Assembly: GCA_030765055.1 (NCBI GenBank)
Contig: CM060953.1
Coordinates: forward strand, 177,254,493 to 177,318,492
DNA from: Mantis religiosa
Lineage: Eukaryota > Arthropoda > Insecta > Mantodea > Mantidae
Direction: 5' to 3'
Length of the DNA: 64,000 bases
Shown piece after piece: positions 1 to 10,147 of this stretch; position 1 is the first letter of the stretch; each line of letters starts with the position of its first letter. Position numbers and translations under genes: made by a program. The notes under the pieces were generated by a model. The model saw nothing but the letters and a program-made list of their open reading frames with translations. It searched no databases and had not been told where the DNA came from.

Positions 1-400
1 ATATTAAGAGAAAATAGTACTTGGCATTATATTTTTAATTGTCAAAAAACAAAATATTGGAGAGACGAATTTCGTTTGCTTAAGTGGGAAAGCATACCAA
101 ATGCAATAAGAGGCAAAAGGATTTTGAATCTAGGATCAGAAGAAAACATAATAAAAATGGGAAGATTTATTGGCAAGGTAAAACAAAAATGGCCTTGGAA
201 AACAGTGAGATAACAATTATGAAAAATAGTATTAAGGGAAACAAAAATCTAGCTTCCAAGTTTTAAAATACTCCATTATATGCACAACCTGAGTTAATTA
301 TAATGGAGCATGAGAAAATGCAACTCCAAAACGAAAAGTATTTAATTCATTATATACTATATATGTAGAAAGTTGTATATGCTAGGCATTGTAATAAGAA
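1..400 (+). pseudogene. 3' end of CR1/L2-like LINE (C-terminus plus 3' UTR)
   Basis: The frame starting at base 1 stays open to a TAA at 211-213, about 70 codons, entering from outside the window. It reads HYIFNCQKTKYWRDEF and then GRFIGKVKQKW. This aligns with the C-terminal tail of the LINE at 41406-42838, which reads HRILNCSQTKIWREQ and later GNYLGKVNE. The shared C-terminal pattern is the end of a Cys/His motif typical of CR1/L2-type ORF2 proteins. About 190 bases of AT-rich 3' UTR follow before a SINE begins. The fragment may be intact at this end, but the reverse transcriptase is off-window. The family is my inference from the second copy, not from a database search. Confidence 0.6.
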
Positions 401-415
401 GTAGGAAATTGTCTG

Positions 416-700
416 GCCCCGTAGCTCAGTCGGTAGAGCACCTGCCTGTAGTGCTAAGGGTCCCGGGTTCTATTCCCGGCGGTGCGGGTGGGGATTTTTC
501 TCCGACCAAGACAATTCCCCATCTTCCCATGAGGCTGGAAGTATGAATGAGAGTGTGAATGTGTGCGTGATCTAATGATTAAAAACCAACGATACCGAGT
601 TAACACCTTCGGTATGTTCCAAAGAAAAACGGCCACCGATATGACCATAGCATGACCATGGAACAAGAAAAAAAGGAGGAAATTAACAAAACAAGAGTAC
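416..700 (+). repeat. tRNA-derived SINE, family A
   Basis: The head is tRNA-like: A-box TAGCTCAGTCGGTAGAGC and B-box GGGTTCTATTCC, separated as in a tRNA gene. A non-tRNA body follows and ends in an A-rich tail near 665-680. A second copy lies inverted at 35545-35817 and matches over head, body and tail. Together they define a ~270-bp SINE. The head resembles a real tRNA but the anticodon arm is imperfect and the downstream body is shared, so I call a SINE and not a tRNA gene. Confidence 0.8.
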
Positions 701-825
701 CACCATAACAGACACAATCGTAGTACACAATACTAGAACTCGTTATAGAAAGCCATTTATGTCAAATGCATTTTTGTGGCGTAACAGTCTCATCAAATGG
801 GAAGTCCTTATTCGTGTTTCTCCAA

Positions 826-1310
826 CTTCCCGCAGGGGAGGGGATCCGTCCCCTTCAGCTGCCGTGATACGGGCGCTGAGGAACCCTAGCACTGGTGGTA
901 CCTCTGACGTTACTAGAGTAACTTCGGGCCGAACATTCGAACCCCTCCCTGAATGGGAGTTGTTCGGATTGGGTTAAACTCGAGGGGGCATTGGTTCCCG
1001 AAACCCGTGGGAGATCGGGTACGTCTCCGGACGGGATTGAGGGAAGCCATATATTCCCACGTACTCGCCTGCATAGCTAGTAGAATGTGTGCTAGATCAC
1101 CAGGTGGCCCTACTGAGGTTAATCGGTAGCCTGCCCCTTTGGGATTCGCGCGTAAGTAATGTATCCACTTCCATCACGTCTTGAGTCCATAGGACCAGAT
1201 GGGGGGGGGGGACTTGTTAGTCTATAGGTCTTGCCCTATGGAAAGCACCACGGAGGCGCCGGGCGCCATTTTGGTACAGCTCGGTAACTTCCTGGTCATC
1301 AGAGGGGAGG
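826..1310 (+). repeat. GC-rich ~495-bp dispersed repeat, copy 1
   Basis: This block is far more GC-rich than its surroundings. It is homologous to 1383-1790, 3230-3795 and 47860-48354 over almost its whole length, with shared landmarks GACGTTACTAGAG, GAGGGAAGCCATA and TAGCTAGTAGAA. A G-run of about 11 lies at 1201-1211. ORFs inside it differ between copies and are not conserved, so it is not coding. The copy at 47860-48354 has a target duplication, so this is a mobile element. A possible tRNA-like head (TAGCACTCGTGG, then GGTTCGAAC in the 3.3 kb copy) suggests a SINE, but that is inference. Confidence 0.7.
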
Positions 1311-1382
1311 TCAGTCCTCACTTTGTGTGGATTGCCCTGGTAGACACCCTAGAGCTTGTATATGTTCCTCTTACTCTCCGTA

Positions 1383-1790
1383 GGGGTGGGATTCGTCCCC
1401 TTCAGCTACTTTAATGCGAGCGCTGCGGACCCTTAGCACTCGTGGTACCTCTGACGTTACTAGAGTAACCTCGGGCCGAATATTCGAGCCCTCCCTGTTG
1501 GGAGTGGTGAGGATTGGGTTGGACTCGAGGAGGCAGTGTGTTCCGCTCAACCGCGGGAGATGGGGTACCTCCGGCCAGGCTTTGGCCGCCCGGAGGAGCT
1601 AGAGGGTTGGCTAAGAAATCCCGGGTACTAGCTTGCAGAGCTAGTAGAAGGTGTCCTACATTACTAGGCGACCCAACCGAGGTTATTCTACCCGTCTTGA
1701 CGTTTGTTTCGATGGGTAGGAGCCTTTTAGACCCCAGGTATTGCCCTATGGAAAGAGCTCCAGAGTTTCCATCCCTCCCGGGTTGAAGGA
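1383..1790 (+). repeat. GC-rich ~495-bp dispersed repeat, copy 2
   Basis: Second copy, about 557 bases downstream of copy 1 and in the same orientation, so the two form a loose tandem pair. It begins at the GTCCCCTTCAGCT landmark and runs to a GGAAAGAGCTCCAGAG segment. It is shorter than the 47.9 kb copy because of internal deletions. The ORFs on both strands here (90-176 codons) come from base composition and do not match between copies. Confidence 0.65.
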
Positions 1791-1993
1791 GGCCCAGGTC
1801 ATCGGATTTTTGTGTATATTCTCTGTGCATAAATGTTCCTCCTATTCTTGCAAATACAGTGGTAGGCCTTCCACTATTACGGGAAATGGATTTTAAAATA
1901 CTTCCACAAATCTTTGTTGGCAATAAAATTTTGTAGTTCATTTAACAACGAATAAAGAAACATACAAAAATGTAAAACATAGGATTTGTATTG

Positions 1994-2185
1994 TTTCATT
2001 TATGTATATCCCACCTTTAACCAAACTGGTCTTAAACGTAGGTTTCCACAATTAGAACATCTACAGTGCTGTCAACTTAGCTTGCCTAGAAAGAATTCCC
2101 ACCCTCAGCTGGGAATTGAACCTGGGATCTCTCGTACAGTAGGGCAGGCTGCTCTAACAGATCTACGAGACAATCCTATCGCACC
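1994..2185 (-). repeat. tRNA-like SINE, minus strand
   Basis: Read on the minus strand, a B-box-like GGTTCAATTCCC lies near 2108-2119 and the A-box region lies at about 2140-2170, giving a recognisable but decayed tRNA head. The body runs left to about 1994, where the CCACCTTTAACC motif resembles the 3' part of SINE A. I see no clear target duplication. Confidence 0.5.
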
Positions 2186-2694
2186 TGTTGCTCAATTGTA
2201 TAGTATATGTTTTGTTGTCCAAGTACTTACAACGTTCACCTCTGTTTTGTTTCCAAGACTTATGCCAAATTTCAGCAAAGCTGCAATTTGTCATTTCTGT
2301 CTCCTTCACATTGATTTTCTCCAACAATATGCAACTGATGATCCGTAGAGTGAAGTGGGAGCCGAAGAATAAGGGTGAAAACGAGCGGCAGTGGAGCGTA
2401 AGAAGGCAACTTTTAAAGAAGCAGTGACCTGCAGCACAGGAAACAACCCGACAACTTTCTTAAGCTTTTTTTCCAACAAAGAAAGAAGGAATACAAGCAA
2501 ATTCCATTATTTGTATGCATCCTAATGCTTTTGTTTTTGCTATCTACCTTCTTTTGGTTTACGCTCTCTCCTTTAGGAGATCTGTAATCGGAAGTAGCTG
2601 TTAATAATTACAACAGGATAATGATTTTTTGAATGAATTATTTACTGTGCTTATTCCAAAATTTTATATTTTACAACTTTAGGCTACATTTATT

Positions 2695-2800
2695 TGTCTT
2701 TATCTTGTTGCTACCTTGGCTTACACGTCAGCCTGGCCTTCTGCACTGCCAGATAGTTCTTAACCTCCATGCCTCCTTGTTACTTAATTAGCCCCATTCT
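2695..2800 (-). repeat. LINE 3' UTR fragment (same family as 30.0-31.3 kb)
   Basis: About 100 bases match 30018-30110 closely, including the landmarks TTGTTGCTACCTTGGCTTAC and CCATGCCTCCTTGTTACTTA. In both places this marks the 3' end of a minus-strand CR1/L2-like LINE. Here the copy is severely 5' truncated and carries no coding sequence. Confidence 0.6.
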
Positions 2801-2820
2801 CCCCTACCCCACAAATAACG

Positions 2821-3000
2821 AGCGGGATGGTTCAGGCGGTTTCGTCTGTGGCCCGCATTCGGGAGGCCCGGGTTCGAATTCCGTGACCGACCTATCTGAT
2901 CCATGGGATTTTTTCGGGGTTTTCTCGGCCTGCTAGGCAAATGTTGGGTAAGTTAACTACATCCCCCGAATTTCTTGTCCCTCCATTTCATCTCCATTAT
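2821..3000 (+). repeat. tRNA-like SINE, family C
   Basis: The head shows GATGGTTCAGGCGG followed by a B-box GGTTCGAATTCC at about 2871-2882. A TTTTTCGGGGTTTTCTCGG stretch and GCAAATGTTGGGTAAGTTA follow, echoing the body of SINE B. I see only one copy of this head in the window. The GC-rich repeat begins about 230 bases downstream. Confidence 0.55.
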
Positions 3001-3229
3001 CATTTGATATCTCTCATCTGTTGGTCTATTTCAGGGTAGAAGTGTTGGCGGGTGTCTCGGCGGTGCATGGCAAGATGATGTGCTCTGAGGAAAGCTACTT
3101 CATCCTCCGGTAGTTTGGTTGCCGGTCTCCGAACCTCTCCTGGGACAATTTCGGGACCGCCAGCCAGGGACCTTTGGGGCTCGGATCGTGCTGGGACCAT
3201 TAGGGCTCGGCTGCTCGGCTCGTTACCGT

Positions 3230-3795
3230 ACTTCTGTAGGGGAGCGGGTGCGTTATCCTGGCCTGCCGGGGGAGATCTCTATCCAAGGACACTGTAGTCC
3301 CTGCCCTCTTCCGAAGGGGAGGGGATCCGTCCCCTTCAGCTGCCGTGGTGCGGGCGCTGTGGACCCTTAGCACTCGTGGTACCTCTGACGTTACTAGAGG
3401 AACCTCGGTTCGAACATCTGAGCCCCTCCTTCGGGAGTTGTTCCGATTGGGATGGTCTCGAGGCGGCAGTGGTTCCAGATACCCGTGGGAATCGGGTACG
3501 TCTAAGGACGGGGTTGAGGGAAGCCATTAATTCTCCCGGGTACTGGCCTGCAAAGCTAGTAGAAGGAATGCTAGATCGCCAGGCGGCCCCACCGAGGTTA
3601 TATCGGTAGCCCTCACCTTTGGTGTTGGCGTGCGTAAGTGGCGTATCCACTTCCATCCCGTCTTGTGTCCTTGGATCAGATGGGGGGGCTTGTTTGTAAC
3701 CCAAGTCTTGTCCTATGGAAAGCCCCATGTAGGACAGCCGAGCGCCCTTTGGGACAGCTCGGATAACTCCCTGGTTGAAAGAGGACCGGGTCTTG
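3230..3795 (+). repeat. GC-rich ~495-bp dispersed repeat, copy 3
   Basis: Third copy, with the best-preserved candidate B-box, GGTTCGAAC near 3408-3416, lying about 35 bases after TAGCACTCGTGG. Partial duplicated GC-rich sequence flanks it on both sides (3100-3230 and 3795-3960), which suggests an older tandem block or nested fragments. The long frames on both strands overlap one another and are not conserved in the other copies. Confidence 0.6.
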
Positions 3796-4007
3796 GTCCT
3801 ACGGGTTCAAGACTAACGGGAGTAGAATCTCTGGGCTCAACAGTCCCTGCCCTCTGTACTGTCGTGGCTCTTTGGGTCGGCCGCCGTCTGTCTCCTTCAC
3901 CTCATCCTTCCTCCCAAGGGTACCCCACTTGGGCATAGGAGCAATGGGCCCAGCAAGGTGGCCTACGTACTGAATCCCCCTCCGTACTGAAATCCCAATC
4001 TCCAATC

Positions 4008-4222
4008 CCCTAGCGTGTCTGCCTTACGTTCAAGAAGTACCGAGTTCGAATCTCGGTCAGGGTGAGTTACTTGGATAAGGTTTGTTCTGGGTTTTCCCTT
4101 ATTCTGAAAGACGAATGTTGGGTAACTCTAAGCTCCATAGACCCCGGACTCATTTGAGCATCATTTCACCCATTTTATTCATCGTCCGATATGACTAAAC
4201 GTTGGAGGACGTAAACTAAAAG
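4008..4222 (+). repeat. tRNA-derived SINE, family B
   Basis: A decayed tRNA-like head with B-box GAGTTCGAATCTC is followed by GGTGAGTTACTTGGATAAGG, GACGAATGTTGGGTAACTCT and an end motif ATCGTCCGATATGACTAAAC before an A-rich tail. This is the commonest repeat in the window: further copies or pieces lie at 31798, 32755, 38168, 43573, 52815, 53775, 59664 and 60965. Confidence 0.75.
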
Positions 4223-4264
4223 AAAATCTGCCCCCTTTTCTCCTTCCTTATAATTTTTTTTTTT

Positions 4265-4930
4265 TTACATTTCTTGCCCATTTTTCTTTTACTTTAACCA
4301 ATATAACTCACCAATACTTCTTACCTCCTTTTGCGTTAACATTTTTATAGCTACTATCATCTTCTCTATTTTCTCCCATTTTTCTCCCAAACCTTTTCCC
4401 TCCACACTGCATCCTCCTCGCATTCTGTTACATAGTGTTCTATGCTTTCTTTTCCCCCACACAATTCACAGATTCCCTTTTCCCTACCTCTTAGAAATAT
4501 CGTTCCTATTCTCATCCAAGCTAACGCTTCTTTCTCTCTTTCCAATTGCAGTGATCTGCGTATGCTTCTCGTCGCCAATTTATTTTTATTTTCCTGTAAA
4601 ATTGTAATGATTTCATATGATCTAGACTTCCCCATATTTCCTGTCTTTATATATCTTCTATTCTGCATTTTACAAATTTACCCACATCGCTTTTATTCCT
4701 TTCCTCTAATTTCAATATATCTCTCATTGCTATTTTTTCCATAATACCTCCTATTATATGCCCACACATCCAATGTATACGCCGTTCTTTAATATCTTCA
4801 TGGACGTGCGTTATAGGAACACTTCTATTAAACCAAAGCCACCTGGTTTTCGTTTCCGGGAGCTCCTTAGACATCTTGATACTGAAACGCCCAAGATGTA
4901 TGCTAGATGTATGTAAGATGTATCCTAGTG
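4265..4930 (-). pseudogene. CR1/L2-like LINE relic, C-terminal ORF2 and 3' UTR
   Basis: On the minus strand two overlapping frames (4647-5030 and 4366-4668) give a broken ORF2 C-terminus. The second reads ALAWMRIGTIFLRG and then ICELCGGKESIEHYVTEC, a C-x2-C...H...C zinc-binding tail of LINE ORF2 proteins. The LINE at 41.4 kb has the equivalent CPLCGEENADFHRILNC. The 3' UTR continues to about 4265 and aligns with 30138 onward. Frameshifts and stops make it dead. Its upstream boundary abuts the I-like LINE on the opposite strand somewhere in 4870-4930. Confidence 0.6.
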
Positions 4931-5901
4931 GGGAGATGACATACCCTCCTTGCTTGTGCAGAGCGTCCCACGTTGATCTGGGCATGACCAAATATGATAA
5001 ATCTACCATGTCTATGTCTAGTATCCGCACATGTTTTTTAGAATTTTTATCGCGATATGAGTACCATTTTGTAACTTATACTGGAGGCTCCAAGAACTCA
5101 AATGGTGTTGGTTGTGCTTACGTGTGTGGAACCGAACCGTATCCATTCGAATTCCACACTAGCACTTCCATTTTTACTGCAGAGCTTTATGGAATATACC
5201 GGGCCATTTTACACGTACGTCGACGAAAGTTGGGGGACTGCTTAATCCTAGGTGATTCCCTCAGTGCACTTCAAAGCCTACGGCAGCTGTACAACTACCA
5301 CCCTATTGTGCAGCGTATACAGGATGCCCTCCACGTTTTACATGCTTCTGGCGTTAAGGTGGTGTGTGCATGGATCCCTGGTTACGTCGGCTTGCGGGGG
5401 AATGAAATGGCGGATTTGGCAGCCAAGACGGCTACCATGAAGCCCGAGGTTCAAGTACCATCTGTGACATCCGAAGATTTTAGGGCCGTATTGCGGAGAG
5501 CTGTGCAAACCTGCTGGCAGGAAGAGTGGTCCGCTCTCCGCAATAATAAACTTAGATCTGTCAAAGAACTTCCGATTCCCTGGGTTACCTCCTGTCGGTC
5601 ATCTCGTCGCGAGGAGGTGAGTTTGACTCGGTTACGTATTGGGCACTGCTTTTTTACTCATAGTTTCCTTTTTAAAAAGGAGCCTTCTCCACTGTGTCCG
5701 TTTTCCAATGAAGCGTTGTCTGTACCACACGTGCTGCTAGAGTGTTTTCACCTAGCAGACCTTAGAACATCTCTGCAGCTGCTGGTCAGCTTTGCAGAAA
5801 TGCTAGCGGACGATAACGCAGTAGTGGAGAAGGTTTTTAGATTCTTTTCTAGACTAGACTTTAGGATTTGGCGAAGAAAATTTTTAGTCGGTTTTGATTG
5901 A
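4876..5901 (+). CDS. I-clade LINE ORF2 C-terminus: RNase H domain and zinc tail (5' truncated)
   Basis: A 341-codon open frame carries the last part of an I/Nimb-like non-LTR retrotransposon ORF2. RNase H spans roughly residues 65-185: the first motif reads VTYTGGS where the family has TDGS (Gly70 replaces the first catalytic Asp), TAELYGI supplies Glu103, LGDSLSALQ supplies Asp127, and WIPGYVGLRGNEMADLA has Tyr170 where His is usual and keeps Asp180. A C-terminal LRIGHC...PLC...VPHVLLEC zinc-like motif follows at about residues 255-295. Reverse transcriptase and endonuclease are absent, so this is a truncated copy. The true start lies upstream in a full element; the first codons (to about residue 20) may be flanking sequence. 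The frame is free of stops, suggesting moderate age, but two active-site changes argue against activity. Confidence 0.8.
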   Translation: MILKRPRCMLDVCKMYPSGEMTYPPCLCRASHVDLGMTKYDKSTMSMSSIRTCFLEFLSRYEYHFVTYTGGSKNSNGVGCAYVCGTEPYPFEFHTSTSIFTAELYGIYRAILHVRRRKLGDCLILGDSLSALQSLRQLYNYHPIVQRIQDALHVLHASGVKVVCAWIPGYVGLRGNEMADLAAKTATMKPEVQVPSVTSEDFRAVLRRAVQTCWQEEWSALRNNKLRSVKELPIPWVTSCRSSRREEVSLTRLRIGHCFFTHSFLFKKEPSPLCPFSNEALSVPHVLLECFHLADLRTSLQLLVSFAEMLADDNAVVEKVFRFFSRLDFRIWRRKFLVGFD

Positions 5902-6010
5902 TATTTCGTTTTCTTCTTTTTATATATATGTGCAATTTTAATAGTTTTATTTATACTTATATAGTTTTTGGAAATTTTTATATCTGGCTTTTGCCATGAC
6001 TTGTTTTTGT

Positions 6011-6045
6011 AAGGGCGCTGATGACCGCCGTAGTTAAGCGCCCTT
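6011..6045 (+). other. conserved 3' UTR hairpin of the I-like LINE
   Basis: AAGGGCGCT and AGCGCCCTT pair perfectly over 9 bp around a 17-base loop, near the 3' end of the I-like LINE whose ORF stops at 5901. The same hairpin recurs at 52187-52222 on the minus strand in a truncated copy, beside a trinucleotide tail. In LINEs such a 3' structure is a plausible recognition site for the reverse transcriptase; that role is inference. Confidence 0.65.
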
Positions 6046-6869
6046 ATACACATAATCATCTTTTTCTCTGCCCACATAATATTTGAGTTCGCTAATCTTT
6101 TTTGCTGTCTCATGCATAATTTCATCATTTCCCCTTCTTCTTTGACCAAACACTTATATCAAATTTTATTATTCTTTCCATTATTATTCCATTTCTTTTT
6201 GTCTTTCCTAATTCTACTAAAGCTACTTCCGAAGGTTCTGATCTTAGAGGCTTAAATGTGTTTCAAACCATATATATATAGCAAGTAGAGGAGGTACAAA
6301 AATTGCAATAGGAGCTGTTTTGTTCTTTGTTTTACTTTATTACACTGGATAAGTTTCAATATCAAGGCACTTCTGAAAATACAACAAGGAAAAGGTTAAA
6401 ATCACATGTTTATTGATATTATCCAATCAAATAGTATGAATCTTAATCACAAAAGAATATTCTATTTAAATTGTTCTAGTGAAAGTGTGTTAGGATAAAT
6501 CAATCTCAAAACAAATGTAAGTAATAATATTATTCAATCTAAAAGTAACGCTATAACACTAGCAATTCCAACAATCCAATGTATAATAGGTGCATTCTAT
6601 TTCTAATAAAAATCCAATATTTTATAATAACACCGCAAAAGACAACCAGCAGTTATATAAGCTTCCACCCAAAGTCAAAGTTCCAGGTCGAACTGTAAAT
6701 ACGTGTCTAGAATTTTCAATTTAAAAAAAAAAAGTATCTTTATCTTAAGGAAATGTCTGACAAATATCGTAGGCCATTCACAGTACAAAATATCTGTACT
6801 GAGAACTAAGAAGCATGCACAGCTATAAATTAAATTGCTCTCAATAAATATTAAAAACTGCATTAGATA

Positions 6870-7095
6870 TCCAAAATACTCTTACCTGAAATCAACTTCA
6901 AATAACAGTAAAATTTATAACAGGCAGTTATTTCCAGGCTGTTAAGCCATGGTCTGTTTGAGTTAGAATTTCCAGATGTTTCGTCCACAACTGCGGCGGA
7001 CATCTTCAGTGGCGCCGTATTGCTCTCCTCGGAGAATTTCCAGACCTCACACCTAGTCATCTGTTGAGAGTTAAGGCAACTGTTCTGCGCATCTA
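6870..7095 (-). repeat. repeat with hammerhead-like core (copy H1)
   Basis: On the minus strand positions 7012-6972 read CCA, CTGAAGA, then T, then GTCC with a loop and GGAC, then GAAACATC and TGG. This matches the hammerhead pattern CUGANGA - stem II - GAAA - short stem III - stem I, with CCA/TGG able to form stem I. It is the only copy in the window whose core has no substitution. One unpaired U sits between the core and stem II in all copies, which is not canonical. Such motifs are reported in Penelope-like elements; assignment here is tentative. Nothing else is visible between 6060 and 6860. Confidence 0.4.
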
Positions 7096-7556
7096 CACCC
7101 CCGCTGCTTCACTGAATAAACCTGGTGAATTCTTCCTAAAGATATGTAGTCGTTTTAGGGCAAGTTGCTGTAACTTTTGGTCGTTATGGTCGCTGTACCT
7201 GTTTGAGTATTCCACAGTTCATAACTAAAACGTAGATTTAATGATTTGGGGAAAGCATTTATTTAAGAACATAAACATCGCGTAGTAAATTTTGAAATAC
7301 GAACAGTCGATTCTGTTTTAAGTTTGTTTCATTTTCAGATGTTAGTAATACTTAGCACCTCTAGTGATGGTACCGCTGACAACGCAGTTGTTTGTCACTG
7401 AAGATTTAAACAAGGGTTTACTAAATCGATCTCAGCAATTAATAAGAAAAATGAACATTATTTTCTCTTAAGATAAGCGAATTTAATGGTACAAATAATC
7501 ACATTTGTGTAGTATTTGTTGCTTCGCAGTAGCTAGCTTCATTTCTTACGTAATTA

Positions 7557-8459
7557 CGAGGGCTGTTCGATAAAGAATGATCACAATTTTTTTGAAAATT
7601 TACCTTTACTCATCCTCATAATTTTGATGGTCCTTCTCAAAATAGTCTCCCCTGAATGCGATGCACTTGTCCCAGCGTTTCTGCCAGTCTTCAAGGACAT
7701 GCTGGAAAAAATGTTTTATAAGATCCTTCAAAATCACCTCCGCAGCATTTTCTGATGATGGATAATGCCTCTCACGAAGGCGTTTCTTAATGTTAGGGAA
7801 CAGAAAAGTCACATGGGGCTAAATCCGGACTATAGGGAGGGTGAGGGATGCACTTCGCGTTGCTTTTGCAAGATATTCAGCAACGACATTGGCAATATGT
7901 GACCACGCATTATCGTGGTGCAGCATCCAGCTTGCTTCACGGAAATGTGGCCTTTTGCACCTGATATGGACTTGTAATGTTTTCAGGACATTCCTGTAGT
8001 ATTGTCCAGTTACTGAGGTGTGTGCGGATACAACATGCTGATAAACCATTACATGAATATCAAAGAATGAGATAACCATAACTTTCCCAGCAGAAGCAAC
8101 CACTTTTGCCTTTTTGGGGGGTTGGTGATGGAGATTTCTACACCGAGCTTTGCTGTTTGCTCTCAGGATCAAAATGATGTAGCCAGGTTTCATCAGCAGT
8201 GATTACGGTTGAAAGAAACTTCGAATCTTCCGCTAACATCAACTTTAACTCCATGTTACCTCCATTGCAGCGGTGCGCGATACTGAACATGTCTTAACTT
8301 GTGTGGTTCTCACAGGCGGGACCCAGGAGTACCAACAATGGAAGTACTACGGCGTGTTTGTTTCACAATATGCTAACAGAATATAATAATATTAAATTTT
8401 AGTGCAGAAAAATTATGACCGTAAAAAAATCATGTTCATTCTTTATTGAACAGCTCTCG
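7557..8459 (-). mobile_element. mariner family M1, internally deleted copy (M1a)
   Basis: Terminal inverted repeats are clear: CGAGGGCTGTTCGATAAAG at the left and, inverted, CGAGAGCTGTTCAATAAAG at the right, each bounded by a TA target duplication (7555-7556 and 8460-8461). The 903-bp length is about 400 bp short of the family's ~1.3 kb copy at 28093. On the minus strand the transposase C-terminal half survives in pieces: LHHDNAWSHIANVVAEYLA carries the second catalytic Asp and the protein ends DHQNYEDE. The catalytic core is broken by frameshifts and the N-terminal region is deleted, so it is non-functional. Confidence 0.85.
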
Positions 8460-8461
8460 TA

Positions 8462-10147
8462 TTTCTTTTTAAACTTTTAGTAATTTATAAAATGACATTA
8501 GAAGTTGATAAACCCCATTTCAGTTAGGACGAATTGGTTTTTCTTATGCTACAGATTTGTGAAATTAGACGAGTGACTTTTTAAATTGCCCTATTTTCAG
8601 AGACAATTTTTATCATTGCATTTATAAATCTGCAATATTTGTCCTTCTACAGTGTTTGCTAGATAATAACTCCAGAACCCCAGACGGAAGCCAAACCTGG
8701 GACCACTAGTATTAGGCAGACACAAACAAATTTTCTCTCTTTATAATAGAAATATAGTAAATGAATGTATTGATGTGAATAGCATTTTGATATCACTGGT
8801 GTAAATTTTGTAGCATCGTACGTCACTCGCAATAAGCCAACAGATGAGCATCGATCAACAAAACACGGAGTTTATTTTATTAAGTTAATGTGGGTATAAC
8901 TAAATTTTCAATAATCAGCCGACGTGCATGTTGTGGATGTAACAGCTGTGATGGAAAAGTTCAATAACAGTTCTGCACCCTACAAAACTTGTTCTGCTTC
9001 CAAAGCAGACATTAAGGACCACATATGACGCAGGTGGCTGCGTCAGTGCATCCGAAATGTTCCTTCCACTTGAGACGGTTCCATGAATGATGGCGCAACT
9101 TTGTCGGAAAAAAGTAAGTTTGCTTAACGTGGGTTTAATGTTTGTTAAACTGGCACTTTCAGTTTTTTTGTATCGCAGTAACTGCATGGATACATGCAGA
9201 TTTGTGCATTGGAGAAACTTTGTTGTTAAAACAACACCACAAGTTTGTTTTCTTAATCGATTCTTACTCTACTAAGTAAAAAGGGATAAAAGCGTAATTC
9301 AGTACAACCCTATTTGTCAGACTCTGAACAAAATGGTGTCTGATCAGCTTTTCTCCGGATTTTTCGGTTTCCCGCCATTAATTCAACCAGCCACTCCATA
9401 ATTTTCTTTTCATCACCTTCGCCTCCATTTAATATTATTATTCTTTATAGGAGTAGTGAGTTATGGTAGACTAAATGACAAGTTTAAATGTGAAGTATTT
9501 AAAAAAGGTATAAGGAAATAAGGAAGCGAGGAAGGGCCAGATAATTAGAAATTGAATAAACGAGGGCATGGATAGAAAGAGGGGAGGAAATTAATAATGA
9601 GAGGAGGAATAGGAAGGTAATGAATAAGTGGAAATGAAGGAAACAGATGTAAAATATGAAGACTATCAACAGGCAACAATAGCAAATTCGGCAGGTTTCA
9701 AGTACTAAGATATAAGTACACTATAAATTTCAGAGGTCTGTCCAAGACGAAAGGGCAAGGTCTCAAGTTCAAGAACGGTTCAAAATGTACAAGATAAAAG
9801 CCAAATAAATCAATTCAAAGTGAGTTAATCTTTCATTGCATTGTCCAATCAACCCCCTACACTTCTTAATTCTCTGTTCACCAGGTTACTAAAACCTCAC
9901 TTTCGGTTCGCTTACCACAGTTCATTTGTCACGAAAATATATTAAACATACATTATTTGAAACAAAATATTTAGTTATTGTTAATTAAATAAACATTTTC
10001 GAAAAACGTTTCATATAAAGAATAGTGTTTGGTGGAGAGATTTTCGTAAAACCCTTCCTCTTAAAACTTGGACACAGAACCGATTCTTGCTTTGAAGCTG
10101 TATCTTTTGACCACTGTAATGTTACATCGGGGCCTATGTATATTCCC
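8462..10147. other. no recognisable feature
   Basis: AT-rich sequence with no frame resembling a protein I know, apart from a weak tRNA-like stretch near 8680-8710 on the minus strand. Short ORFs at 8915-9187 and 9087-9275 overlap on opposite strands and look random. Confidence 0.5.

Noticed and set aside
416..490. Possible tRNA gene
   Set aside because: A- and B-boxes are good but the same head, body and tail recur at 35.5-35.8 kb, so it is a SINE head.
454..717. 87-codon minus-strand frame
   Set aside because: It is the antisense of SINE A, and the same frame appears across the second SINE A copy.
759..1941. Several 60-176 codon frames in the GC-rich block
   Set aside because: They overlap on both strands and are not conserved among the four copies of the repeat; GC-rich sequence simply has few stops.
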